Below, in pieces: positions 17,968 through 25,766 of a DNA stretch of 64,000 bases. Under the pieces are notes generated by a model. That model saw only the letters and a program-made list of their open reading frames with translations, ran no database searches and had not been told where the DNA came from. Position 1 is the stretch's first letter. Every line of letters starts with the position of its first letter. The stretch is from the NCBI GenBank assembly GCA_004193555.1, contig RPGP01000040.1, positions 253,127-317,126 on the forward strand, given 5' to 3'. Origin of the DNA: Desulfobacteraceae bacterium Eth-SRB1 (GTDB taxonomy: Bacteria > Desulfobacterota > Desulfobacteria > Desulfobacterales > ETH-SRB1). A program made the translations under genes and the position numbers.

Positions 17968-18645
17968 ATGGCTTTTGAAACAAGGGAACAAGTATTAGAA
18001 AAGGTTTTAGAGCAGGAAAAACCAAAATGCCCTCATTGCGGCCAGGAAATGAGCATATGGGATGTTCCATCGATCCCCATGGGTGATGGCCTTGGATGGG
18101 GCGAACCTTTCCTGTTTGTATGTTTTAATGATGAATGCTCATTATATACCCAGGGATGGGATAAAGTGCAGGAGGATTATGGCCATACTGCTTCTTACAG
18201 GTGCATGTGCTATCCCAGCTCAGGGAAGTTTGAGTGTATGCCGGTATTCGGCAAATTGGGCGGAGCTGGGCAGGTTGTTGACGACCAGGTCCTCATGGAA
18301 CAGGAAATGTTGAAGGAGGCAATAAAGAAAGGATTTTCGATCCTTGCCGGTTGCTATGTAGAAAAGGACGCTGAAACGATTTTAAGGTTGCTTTTAGACC
18401 CCACCGAACCGGCGAAAGTCAGGCTTAAGGCAGCGGAAATGATCGGTGACATCGGAAGCCTGGAGGCAATTGATCCGATTAAAAATCTTAAAATTGGCAA
18501 TGAAATTATTCAAAAACAGCTGGATGAGTCTGTAAAAAAGATGCATAAGAGACATTTTACAAGGGAATGTCCATTCTGCGCTGAAATAATTAAAGAGAGA
18601 GCCAAGATTTGTAAGCACTGCGGAAAGGAAGTGGCTGGCCTGTAA
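17968..18645 (+). CDS. Double zinc-ribbon protein, unknown function
   Basis: 225 residues, cytoplasmic. There is an N-terminal zinc ribbon with CPHCG (about residue 21) and a later Cys pair near FNDECSLY, plus CMCYPSS. A helical middle (residues 120-190) resembles HEAT-like repeats (AKVRLKAAEMIGDIGSLEAI). The C-terminal zinc ribbon is CPFCAEIIKERAKICKHCG. The pattern suggests a protein- or nucleic-acid-binding adaptor, but no function can be assigned. It is 50 bases downstream of the lipoprotein gene. Confidence 0.65.
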   Translation: MAFETREQVLEKVLEQEKPKCPHCGQEMSIWDVPSIPMGDGLGWGEPFLFVCFNDECSLYTQGWDKVQEDYGHTASYRCMCYPSSGKFECMPVFGKLGGAGQVVDDQVLMEQEMLKEAIKKGFSILAGCYVEKDAETILRLLLDPTEPAKVRLKAAEMIGDIGSLEAIDPIKNLKIGNEIIQKQLDESVKKMHKRHFTRECPFCAEIIKERAKICKHCGKEVAGL

Positions 18646-18962
18646 TAAGTTTTGACAGAATTGACAGGGCTTCAGGATTAAAATCATCTAAACTTATCCT
18701 GTTATCCTGTCATATTTTTTTCAAGCGGTTAACCTGTTGCGATGTATCATACCATAACTGAGCCAATGCTCAATTAGGGTTGTAATAATTGAGCAGGATT
18801 TTATGGTGATAATAATTAATTTTAAAAACATCAGAATACCCCCCGAGAAAGTATAGGGGTATCCACAATTTTCTTATGGCTGCATAAATATAGCTCTTGA
18901 CAAACTTTAAGATAATTATACAATCTTCAAATTTTGTTGTCAAAAACTTAAGGAAGGACACT
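18646..18962. other. Intergenic gap before korD
   Basis: 317 bases without a gene. 18650-18715 contains the GACAGG / CCTGTTATCCTGTCA inverted repeat that recurs near 47560-47935 and may act as a terminator. Around 18836-18862 there is a small hairpin, ATACCCC ... GGGGTAT. The korDABC promoter is presumably in the AT-rich 18865-18950 stretch, which has TTGACA at 18897-18902 (ctcTTGACAaac) without a confident -10 partner. Confidence 0.45.
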
Positions 18963-19289
18963 ATGAAATTCTGGCGGGTTCCGCTTGATGCAGATGATAT
19001 TCAGGTTTCAAAGGGTATTGTATATATCCTTGAAGACCGGTGTAAAGGGTGTGGGTACTGCATAGAATTTTGTCCGCGTCATGTCCTGGAGTTTTCCTCA
19101 AAGATCAACGCGAAGGGTTATCATCTTCCGGCAGTAATTAAAGCAGAGGAATGCTTGAGCTGTCATTACTGCGAAATAATCTGCCCGGAATTTGCAATAT
19201 ATTCTATTGAGATTCCTTGTGAAAGCACCGAAAACACTAAGGGCATAGAAATAATCACGAAAACACAAAAGACAGAAAGCACGAAATAA
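18963..19289 (+). CDS. korD: 2-oxoacid:ferredoxin oxidoreductase, ferredoxin subunit
   Basis: 108 residues with two [4Fe-4S] motifs, CKGCGYCIEFCP and CLSCHYCEIICP. It is the delta subunit carrying electrons from the TPP centre of the oxidoreductase to free ferredoxin. The ATG at 18963 follows AAGGAAGGA; the frame is open upstream but the extension has no homology. The C-terminal tail (after IEIPCE) reads through one arm of an inverted repeat (CACGAAAACAC family, 19255-19330) and is unlikely to be ancestral. It is first of the korD-A-B-C unit. Confidence 0.9.
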   Translation: MKFWRVPLDADDIQVSKGIVYILEDRCKGCGYCIEFCPRHVLEFSSKINAKGYHLPAVIKAEECLSCHYCEIICPEFAIYSIEIPCESTENTKGIEIITKTQKTESTK

Positions 19290-19331
19290 TTATACTTTTT
19301 TCGTGTCTTCGTATTTTCGTGCTTTCGTGAT
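19253..19331. repeat. CGTGTTTTCGTG-family inverted repeat overlapping korD end
   Basis: The left arm AATCACGAAAACACAAAAG is inside the korD 3' end; the right arm around TTTCGTGCTTTCGTGAT follows the stop. A related single arm lies before trpG at about 45035-45067. It may form a hairpin between korD and korA. Confidence 0.6.
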
Positions 19332-19375
19332 AAATAAATCTTTTTGGTTTTGCGGTGAATAAAAAAAAGGAAATA

Positions 19376-20521
19376 ATGAAACCGGCAATTAACACAGGCG
19401 AACATTTTATCACGGGCGATGTTGCATGCGCCGAAGGCGCTATTGCGGCAGGCTGCCGTTTTTTTGGAGGATATCCAATAACTCCTGCCACAGAAATCAC
19501 CGAGCATCTGTCTGCCAGGCTTCCAGGAGTTGGCGGAACCTTCATACAGATGGAAGATGAAATTGCTGCAATAGCCTCCGTGCTGGGCGCTTCGTGGACA
19601 GGCGTAAAGAGCATGACCGCCACTTCCGGGCCGGGTTTCAGCCTCATGATGGAAAACATCGGCCTTGGTATCTGTACAGAAACACCCTGCGTTGTTGTAA
19701 ATGTGCAGCGTGTCGGACCTTCAACAGGTCTTCCCACACAGGCCGCCCAAGGTGATATGATGCAGGCACGATGGGGTTCCCACGGAGACTATGAAATTAT
19801 TGTGCTTTCGCCGTCCTCCCCGCAGGAGATTTTTTATCAGACAATCACCGCTTTTAACATGAGCGAAACATACCGGTTGCCTGTTCTCATTTTGGCTGAT
19901 GAGATAGTCGGCCATATGAGTGAAAAGGTTATTATACCGGACGCAAAGCATATCAAAACCGTATCGCGTTCCAGGCCAAAAGGCAGGAAAGACCGCTTTA
20001 AATTATATGAGCCCGGGCCAAACGGGGTTGCTCCCATGCCTGCCATCGGAGAAGGTTATAATATTCATGTAACCGGGCTTACTCACGATACAAAAGGCTA
20101 TCCGGCAATGACGGTGGACACTCAAAAAGAGATGATGGCGCGGCTGACAGGGAAGATTCAAAATAACCTTAAGGATATAATAAAGACTGAAAGCTATCGG
20201 CTGGATGATGCTGAAATAGCCATTATATCTTATGGCATCTCAGCGCGAACAAGCCTGTCCGCTGTTGATAAGGCGAGAAGGCAGGGTATAAAGGCTGGAC
20301 TTTTACGGCTTATTACCATCTGGCCTTTTCCAGAGGATCAGATCCTAAAGCTGGCTGAAAAGGTAAAAGGATTCGTAACAGTAGAGATGAATCTTGGCCA
20401 GATTCATCTCGAAGTAAAGAGATGCGCCGGCGGCAGAGCTCCAGCATTTTTAGTCGGGCATCCGGGCGGAACAATCATCTCGCCCGACACGGTTGTCAAA
20501 GTATTGCAGGAGGCCTTTTAA
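19376..20521 (+). CDS. korA: 2-oxoacid:ferredoxin oxidoreductase, alpha subunit
   Basis: 381 residues. The pyrimidine-binding half of the TPP enzyme that oxidatively decarboxylates 2-oxoacids (2-oxoglutarate most likely) to acyl-CoA with ferredoxin. Conserved blocks: GCRFFGGYPITPATEI, QMEDEIAAIASVLGASWTG, TATSGPGFSLMMENIG and NVQRVGPSTGLPTQ. The ATG at 19376 has AAGGA five bases upstream; an in-frame GTG at 19355 is a weaker start. korB begins four bases after its stop. 2-oxoisovalerate or another 2-oxoacid remains possible. Confidence 0.92.
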   Translation: MKPAINTGEHFITGDVACAEGAIAAGCRFFGGYPITPATEITEHLSARLPGVGGTFIQMEDEIAAIASVLGASWTGVKSMTATSGPGFSLMMENIGLGICTETPCVVVNVQRVGPSTGLPTQAAQGDMMQARWGSHGDYEIIVLSPSSPQEIFYQTITAFNMSETYRLPVLILADEIVGHMSEKVIIPDAKHIKTVSRSRPKGRKDRFKLYEPGPNGVAPMPAIGEGYNIHVTGLTHDTKGYPAMTVDTQKEMMARLTGKIQNNLKDIIKTESYRLDDAEIAIISYGISARTSLSAVDKARRQGIKAGLLRLITIWPFPEDQILKLAEKVKGFVTVEMNLGQIHLEVKRCAGGRAPAFLVGHPGGTIISPDTVVKVLQEAF

Positions 20522-20524
20522 CCG

Positions 20525-21355
20525 GTGGCGAAAAAAACACCCAAACATCCTTTAGACGACCTTATCCGAAAGGATCGTATCCCGCATATCTGGTGTCCGG
20601 GATGTGGGATCGGAACGATTTTTTCTTCGTGCCTGACAGCGATAAAGGAAAGCGGCATTGATCTGAAAAAGTTCGTGATGATCTCCGGGATCGGGTGTTC
20701 GGGTCGTGCAGCCGGTTATGTCAATCTGGATTCATTCCATACCACCCATGGACGGGCTATTCCCTTTGCCACTGGAGTAAAGCTTGCAAACCCTGAGCTG
20801 AATGTGATTGTATTCAGCGGAGATGGAGATCTTTTTGCTATCGGAGGAAATCATTTTATCCATGCAGCGCGTCGTAATGTTGATATCACGGTAATCTGTG
20901 TAAACAATTTTAATTACGGCATGACAGGAGGTCAGGTCGCGGCAACCACGCCAAACATGGCTAAAACCACAACGACCCCTTTTGGCAACCCGGAAACTCC
21001 TTTTAATCTTCCTCTTATGGCATATGCAGCCGGAGCAACATACGTCGCAAGATGGACAATGCTTCACTCACGTGACCTCACAGAATCAATAAGTGAGGCT
21101 ATTTTAAAAAACGGGTTCTCCTTTATTGAGGCGCTTTCACCCTGTCCTATTAACTACGGGCGGCGCAATAAATTAAAACCGCTTGATCAATTAAAACTGT
21201 ATCAGGAGAAGACTATTATAAAAAATGACGCAAAGCCCACCGAACTCGATATTAATTTTGAAAAGGGCGTTGTTCTGGGCAAGTTTGTGGATATAGAACG
21301 TCCCACATACGGGGATAGTTACAACAAAATATGCAGGCCGGATAAGCTGGAATAG
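20525..21355 (+). CDS. korB: 2-oxoacid:ferredoxin oxidoreductase, beta subunit
   Basis: 276 residues, the TPP-diphosphate-binding subunit. The N-terminus has WCPGCGIGT (Cys ligands for the proximal cluster region). The TPP/Mg motif is FSGDGDLFAIGG with the NNFNYGMTGGQ completion. Start is GTG at 20525-20527, preceded by AGGAGG inside the korA 3' end (20509-20514). It couples with KorA to form the catalytic core. Confidence 0.93.
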   Translation: MAKKTPKHPLDDLIRKDRIPHIWCPGCGIGTIFSSCLTAIKESGIDLKKFVMISGIGCSGRAAGYVNLDSFHTTHGRAIPFATGVKLANPELNVIVFSGDGDLFAIGGNHFIHAARRNVDITVICVNNFNYGMTGGQVAATTPNMAKTTTTPFGNPETPFNLPLMAYAAGATYVARWTMLHSRDLTESISEAILKNGFSFIEALSPCPINYGRRNKLKPLDQLKLYQEKTIIKNDAKPTELDINFEKGVVLGKFVDIERPTYGDSYNKICRPDKLE

Positions 21356-21375
21356 TTAAAAGTGCCTAAAGTTAT

Positions 21376-21460
21376 TGAATCGCTTCGCTCTGCCGGTTTA
21401 TAAATTGGCAGAATTCCTTATTCAAAATTCGATGTTGGACGTTCGATGTTGGACGTTCAT
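21376..21460. repeat. ACATCGAAC-family repeat, partial copy
   Basis: Carries the TCGCTTCGCT core, then CTGCCGGTTTATAAATTGGC and the right arm with two GATGTTGGACGTTC units. The left arm of the full element is missing. It lies between korB and korC. Confidence 0.7.
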
Positions 21461-21513
21461 TATTTAAAATAATCACCTACAGCCTGAATAACCTGAATAC
21501 TTAGTATCAAACA

Positions 21514-22119
21514 ATGACTGATAAACAGAAAAAGAAAAAAGCAAAAAAAGAGGTCATCATAACAGGATTCGGTGGCCAGGGTATTATAATGGCAGGCCGT
21601 ATAATTGGAATGTCGGCTGCTTTAGGCGATCATATGCATAGTGTCTTTACGCAGTCATACGGACCGGAATCACGTGGTGGCGCATGCAGCGCACAGGTGA
21701 TAATTTCAGATGCCCAGATCCATTATCCGTATGTTATGCGCCCGGATATACTGATATGTATGTCTCAGGGCGGGTATGATAAATTTATCAGCGAGATAAA
21801 ACAGGAAGGCATTTTGCTTATTGAGCGTGATCTGGTACGTCCCGGTGCATTAAAAAGAAATTTCTTTTCCATTCCCGCCACACGCATGGCCGAAGATTTA
21901 GGCCGCAAGATGATGGCCAATATAATTATGGTCGGGTTTTGCGTATCGGTCACAAAAGTAATTTCGAAAGATGCGGCGCTGGACAGCGTCGCAAAATCGG
22001 TGCCAAAGGGCACAGAGGAAGTCAACATTAGAGCCTTTAACAAAGGCTATGATTATGGCCTTGCAATACTTAAAGGACGCGGAAAAAAGGCTGCCGGCCA
22101 AACAGGAGTAACTGGATAG
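21514..22119 (+). CDS. korC: 2-oxoacid:ferredoxin oxidoreductase, gamma subunit
   Basis: 201 residues. The N-terminal KEVIITGFGGQGIIMAG is the gamma-subunit (CoA-binding) signature, followed by SYGPESRGGACSAQV. With KorA, B and D it completes the four-subunit enzyme. A Lys-rich N-terminal extension (MTDKQKKKKAKKE) precedes the fold. It is separated from korB by a 158-base spacer holding a dispersed repeat, so translation is not coupled, though co-transcription is likely. Confidence 0.92.
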   Translation: MTDKQKKKKAKKEVIITGFGGQGIIMAGRIIGMSAALGDHMHSVFTQSYGPESRGGACSAQVIISDAQIHYPYVMRPDILICMSQGGYDKFISEIKQEGILLIERDLVRPGALKRNFFSIPATRMAEDLGRKMMANIIMVGFCVSVTKVISKDAALDSVAKSVPKGTEEVNIRAFNKGYDYGLAILKGRGKKAAGQTGVTG

Positions 22120-22133
22120 TACGTGCGCCGCGT

Positions 22134-22349
22134 GTAGGAATTTCCATTTTTTGCCTGATAAATTCAGCATCATAGGATATAGGTGAATTTTTTTGAACGT
22201 CCAACATCGAACATCGAACGTTGAACATCGAATGATGAAATCGCTTTGCTCTGCCGGTTTATAAATTGGCAGAATTCCTTATTCAAAATTCGATGTTGGA
22301 CGTTCGATGTTGGACGTTCATCTTTTAAGCCCGCCCGATAGGGCGCTAA
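22134..22349. repeat. ~215-bp ACATCGAAC element, full copy 1
   Basis: Starts near TAGGAATTTCCATTTT. The left arm GAACGTCCAACATCGAACA, the core TCGCTTTGCT, a conserved CGGTTTATAAATTGGCAGAA centre, the right arm with GATGTTGGACGTTC units, and the end AAGCCCGCCCGATAGGGCGC follow. The second full copy is at 41316-41521. The arms are inverted, so the element can fold on itself. Confidence 0.75.
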
Positions 22350-22367
22350 GTTCACAGGAGCAACTGT

Positions 22368-25300
22368 ATGAAACGGCCTAAGAACAGACTTCACAGGGTG
22401 ATTGTTATCGGTGCGACACCTGCCGGGATAATGGCAACCAACAAGTTTGGAGAGCTTGGCATTCCTGTTACACTGGTTGATTCTGATTATGACCTTAATT
22501 TAAAACTTTCCTGTGATGAATATAAACTGAAATCAGGCATTCCCCTCAATCATGCCCATCGGCCCGGACTTATCAGAATTTTAAGGAATCCGTCCATTCG
22601 AACTGTCCTGCCGGTTGAGATAACCTCGATAAAGCACAGCCCGCAGGGATTCAGGGTATGCATGAACCGCCTGGAGACATATATTGATACGGATCAATGC
22701 ACATTATGCGGCCGCTGCGTTGAAATCTGTCCTGTTTCGATTCCCGAAGGCGGAAAGGCTATAAGTATTAACAGCAGACGAAGCCTTCCAGGCCGGCCGG
22801 TTATTGATAAGAGGCGCACCCCCCCTTGCAGAGAAGACTGTCCCCTTGGTGTTAATGTGCAAGGTTACGTCGTTCTTGCAAAGGCAGGCAGGTTTAAAGA
22901 AGCCCTTGCCCTTATCAGAGAAGATAACGTGCTTCCCGGCATATGCGGGCGTATCTGTACCCACCCTTGCGAAAAGGCCTGCAGAAGAGGCGAACTGGAC
23001 GATCCAATTGCAATTAGAGATATAAAGCGGTTTTTAGCCGACTATGAACTTTCTCATCCGGAAAAGGAAAAAAAGAAATCATATACAAAAAATGAGCAGG
23101 AATTGAAGCAAAAGAGACCTGAAAAAATTGCTGTAATAGGCTCTGGGCCGGCCGGCCTCGCCGCTGCCGCTGATCTGGCACGGTACGGTTATGCTGTTAC
23201 GATTTTTGAGAAGGAAAAGAAGGCAGGGGGGTTGCTGCGTTATGGAATCGGGCCACATCGCCTGCCAAGGAATATATTAGATATTGAGATTGAGCATATA
23301 AAAAAAATGGGAGTAAGTTTCGCAACATCCCATCCGGTTAATTTAAACAAAGATATAAAAAGGCTTCGGAAAAATTTTGAGGCCGTTGTTATTACAACAG
23401 GAACCTGGTCGGACCGGATGCTTGGTGTGCCAGGGGAAGAATTAAAAGGCGTTGAAGGATGTCTGTCTTTTCTTAAAAAGCTTTACTCTGGCAGGATAAA
23501 AAAACTTAAGAAAAGAGTAGCTGTGATAGGAGATGGGAATGCCGCATTTGATCTGGCGCGGGCGCTTGTTCGCATTGGCGCCGGCGTTACAATAGTATCG
23601 TGGTTTCCGATGGATTTAATTCCTGCAGATAATGAAGAGATCAAAGCAGCGCAGGATGAGGGCATTTCTATTAAAGATTGCACACAGGTTACCGCATTTT
23701 CAGGCAAAAAAGGCAAATTTGACCGAATGCAATGCGCGCATACAAAACCGGGAGAGCCTGATGCGCAGGACATACCATGGCCTGTTATTATTAAAAGACG
23801 CAAGCCCTTTGAGCTTAAATTTGATATGGCTTTTGTTGCTGTTGGTCAGGCAGGTATATTTAAAGGCAAGAGAAGTATCGGTGGATTAAATATTACAAAC
23901 TACGGCTTTATCGAAGCTGATAAATCCCTTTGTACAAATCTTTCCGGGATTTATGCTGCAGGAGACGCTGTTTCAGGCCCTTCTTCCGTAGTCCAGGCTA
24001 TGTCTTCCGGCAGGAGGGCTGCTTGTACGATTCACAAAAGTTTTGCCGTAGACCAGGATAAAGATATCAGGATTTTAAGGCCGGAGCGCAGGGATTATCC
24101 TCAACTTCCGGAAAATGTCCCTTTGCTGTCAAGACCTGTCATGCCTGAAATGCTGCCGGATGATCGCAGAAAAAACTTTTCAGAAGTTGCGCTCGGCTTC
24201 AGCGAGCAGGATGTTGCCTTTGAAGCCGGGAGATGCCTTCAATGCGGTGTCTGTTCAGAGTGCCTTCAATGTGTTGAGGCCTGTGGCGCAAACCGCGCAG
24301 TGAACCATTACGCGCCCTGTGAAGAAATCATTGAAAATGCCGGTGTGGTTATTATAGCGGATCCGGAAATAGTTCCTCCGATCAGGGGAGAGGATGTAAT
24401 CAGAGCCTATGCCCCGAAAAACGCAAAGGCGGATATTTACGCCGGGATATTGAGAGGTTTTGCTTCAGCGGCACAGGCCATGATACTGCTTGGCGGAACC
24501 TCGCAAAGACCAAAAGGGCACGGACTTTCCTTTTTTCCTCCTGATACAGGGCTGTCTCCTGATATCCGTCTTGGAGTTTTTGTTTGCAGGTGCAACGATT
24601 CCCTTGGATGGCTCGAGGGTATGAGCGAATATGTTAAGGAACTGGAATCTCACAGCGATATTGTTCATGCTGAAACAATATCATCTGCCTGCATAACCGA
24701 TGGATCTTCGGCTATTCTAAGAACAATTCGTGAAAAAGGCATTACGCGTGTGGTTCTTGCATCATGTGTATGTTGTCCTTTGAATTTTGTATGCAGCGCA
24801 TGCACTGATCAGAGAAGCCGGCTGAAAGATGCCCTGTTTACAGGTACTGGAATAAGCCGTTCCATGGTGGAGACATGCAATTTAAGGGGAGAAGTACTGC
24901 GGCTTGTTGAAAAAGATCCTGCCGTTGCCATGAAAAGATTCGCCGGATTGATAGATCGTTCTATCGGCCGTGCGCGAAGATTGAAGCCTCTTCCGGCCCT
25001 GGTGAGAAACTACAATTTTACTACCGCAGTGATCGGTGAGTCTGAACCGGCTGTTTCCAGCGCTTTTACACTTGCTGAGGCCGGTATGGATGTTTTTTTG
25101 TTTGGAACCTCGAAGAAACCGTTGACCGGGATATTAGAGCATCAGAATATTCATAATTTTGAAGGTTCAACGGTAAAAGGGTTTAGCGGGACATTAGGCG
25201 ATTTTCAGGTGTTTATCAATATGGGCGGTTTTCGTCATACAATACGTGTTGGAGCGGTTATTTTAGGAGAAAGATCAAGAAAAAAAATTCAATATATACA

Positions 25301-25766
25301 CCAGGAAGGTCTGCCAAGCCGTATTGTTGAATCGTCCCTGCAGAAAGATGGCGTGTTAGGAATACCGTTTTTCTACCCCGGAGCAACCTCAATTTCAGGT
25401 CTTTTTTTAGCTGACCCGTCAGCTATTAATGTATCTAAAAGAAAAAAAGGCGCTGCCGCCGCTGTACAGGCAGCAGCTATTATGCCCCGTGGTCCGCGTC
25501 AGAGCAAAGGTTTTACGGTGGTGGTAGATGAAAACTTATGCCGCTGGTGCGGACGCTGTATTCAGGTTTGTCCATATCAAGCTATTACGATGCAAAGAAA
25601 CGGCGCTGACAGATGGTCTGCATCGGTTGATGAAGCTCTGTGCAAGGGCTGCGGCAACTGTATCTCGGTATGTCCGTCAAATGCTGCCGACAGTCCATAT
25701 CGCAATCAGGCTTATCTTGAGCGGGCAATTAAGGAACTATTGGAAGGCCCGGAATTGTATGAATAA
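22368..25766 (+). CDS. Multidomain FAD / Fe-S oxidoreductase (GltD-like + HdrA-like parts)
   Basis: 1132 residues, cytoplasmic. Order: FAD/NAD-like Rossmann start (VIVIGATPAG, residues 10-20); [4Fe-4S] motif CTLCGRCVEICP at 111-122; GltD-type cysteine domain CREDCPLG ... CGRICTHPCEKAC (154-205); GltD-like FAD/NADPH module with GSGPAGLAAA (~258) and GDGNAAFDLARA; a Cys-rich CLQCGVCSECLQCVEACG (~625); an HdrA-like stretch GVFVCRCNDSLG (~740) with SCVCCP; and two C-terminal [4Fe-4S] motifs CRWCGRCIQVCP and CKGCGNCISVCP (~1058-1115). Probably an NAD(P)H-linked flavoprotein feeding the adjacent Hdr proteins. Substrate unknown. It overlaps the next gene by eight bases. Confidence 0.8.
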   Translation: MKRPKNRLHRVIVIGATPAGIMATNKFGELGIPVTLVDSDYDLNLKLSCDEYKLKSGIPLNHAHRPGLIRILRNPSIRTVLPVEITSIKHSPQGFRVCMNRLETYIDTDQCTLCGRCVEICPVSIPEGGKAISINSRRSLPGRPVIDKRRTPPCREDCPLGVNVQGYVVLAKAGRFKEALALIREDNVLPGICGRICTHPCEKACRRGELDDPIAIRDIKRFLADYELSHPEKEKKKSYTKNEQELKQKRPEKIAVIGSGPAGLAAAADLARYGYAVTIFEKEKKAGGLLRYGIGPHRLPRNILDIEIEHIKKMGVSFATSHPVNLNKDIKRLRKNFEAVVITTGTWSDRMLGVPGEELKGVEGCLSFLKKLYSGRIKKLKKRVAVIGDGNAAFDLARALVRIGAGVTIVSWFPMDLIPADNEEIKAAQDEGISIKDCTQVTAFSGKKGKFDRMQCAHTKPGEPDAQDIPWPVIIKRRKPFELKFDMAFVAVGQAGIFKGKRSIGGLNITNYGFIEADKSLCTNLSGIYAAGDAVSGPSSVVQAMSSGRRAACTIHKSFAVDQDKDIRILRPERRDYPQLPENVPLLSRPVMPEMLPDDRRKNFSEVALGFSEQDVAFEAGRCLQCGVCSECLQCVEACGANRAVNHYAPCEEIIENAGVVIIADPEIVPPIRGEDVIRAYAPKNAKADIYAGILRGFASAAQAMILLGGTSQRPKGHGLSFFPPDTGLSPDIRLGVFVCRCNDSLGWLEGMSEYVKELESHSDIVHAETISSACITDGSSAILRTIREKGITRVVLASCVCCPLNFVCSACTDQRSRLKDALFTGTGISRSMVETCNLRGEVLRLVEKDPAVAMKRFAGLIDRSIGRARRLKPLPALVRNYNFTTAVIGESEPAVSSAFTLAEAGMDVFLFGTSKKPLTGILEHQNIHNFEGSTVKGFSGTLGDFQVFINMGGFRHTIRVGAVILGERSRKKIQYIHQEGLPSRIVESSLQKDGVLGIPFFYPGATSISGLFLADPSAINVSKRKKGAAAAVQAAAIMPRGPRQSKGFTVVVDENLCRWCGRCIQVCPYQAITMQRNGADRWSASVDEALCKGCGNCISVCPSNAADSPYRNQAYLERAIKELLEGPELYE

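Noticed and set aside
25528-25758. N-terminal extension of the MvhD-HdrCB fusion
   Set aside because: It is the off-frame reading of the upstream flavoprotein's ferredoxin domain; the ATG at 25759 begins the MvhD homology.
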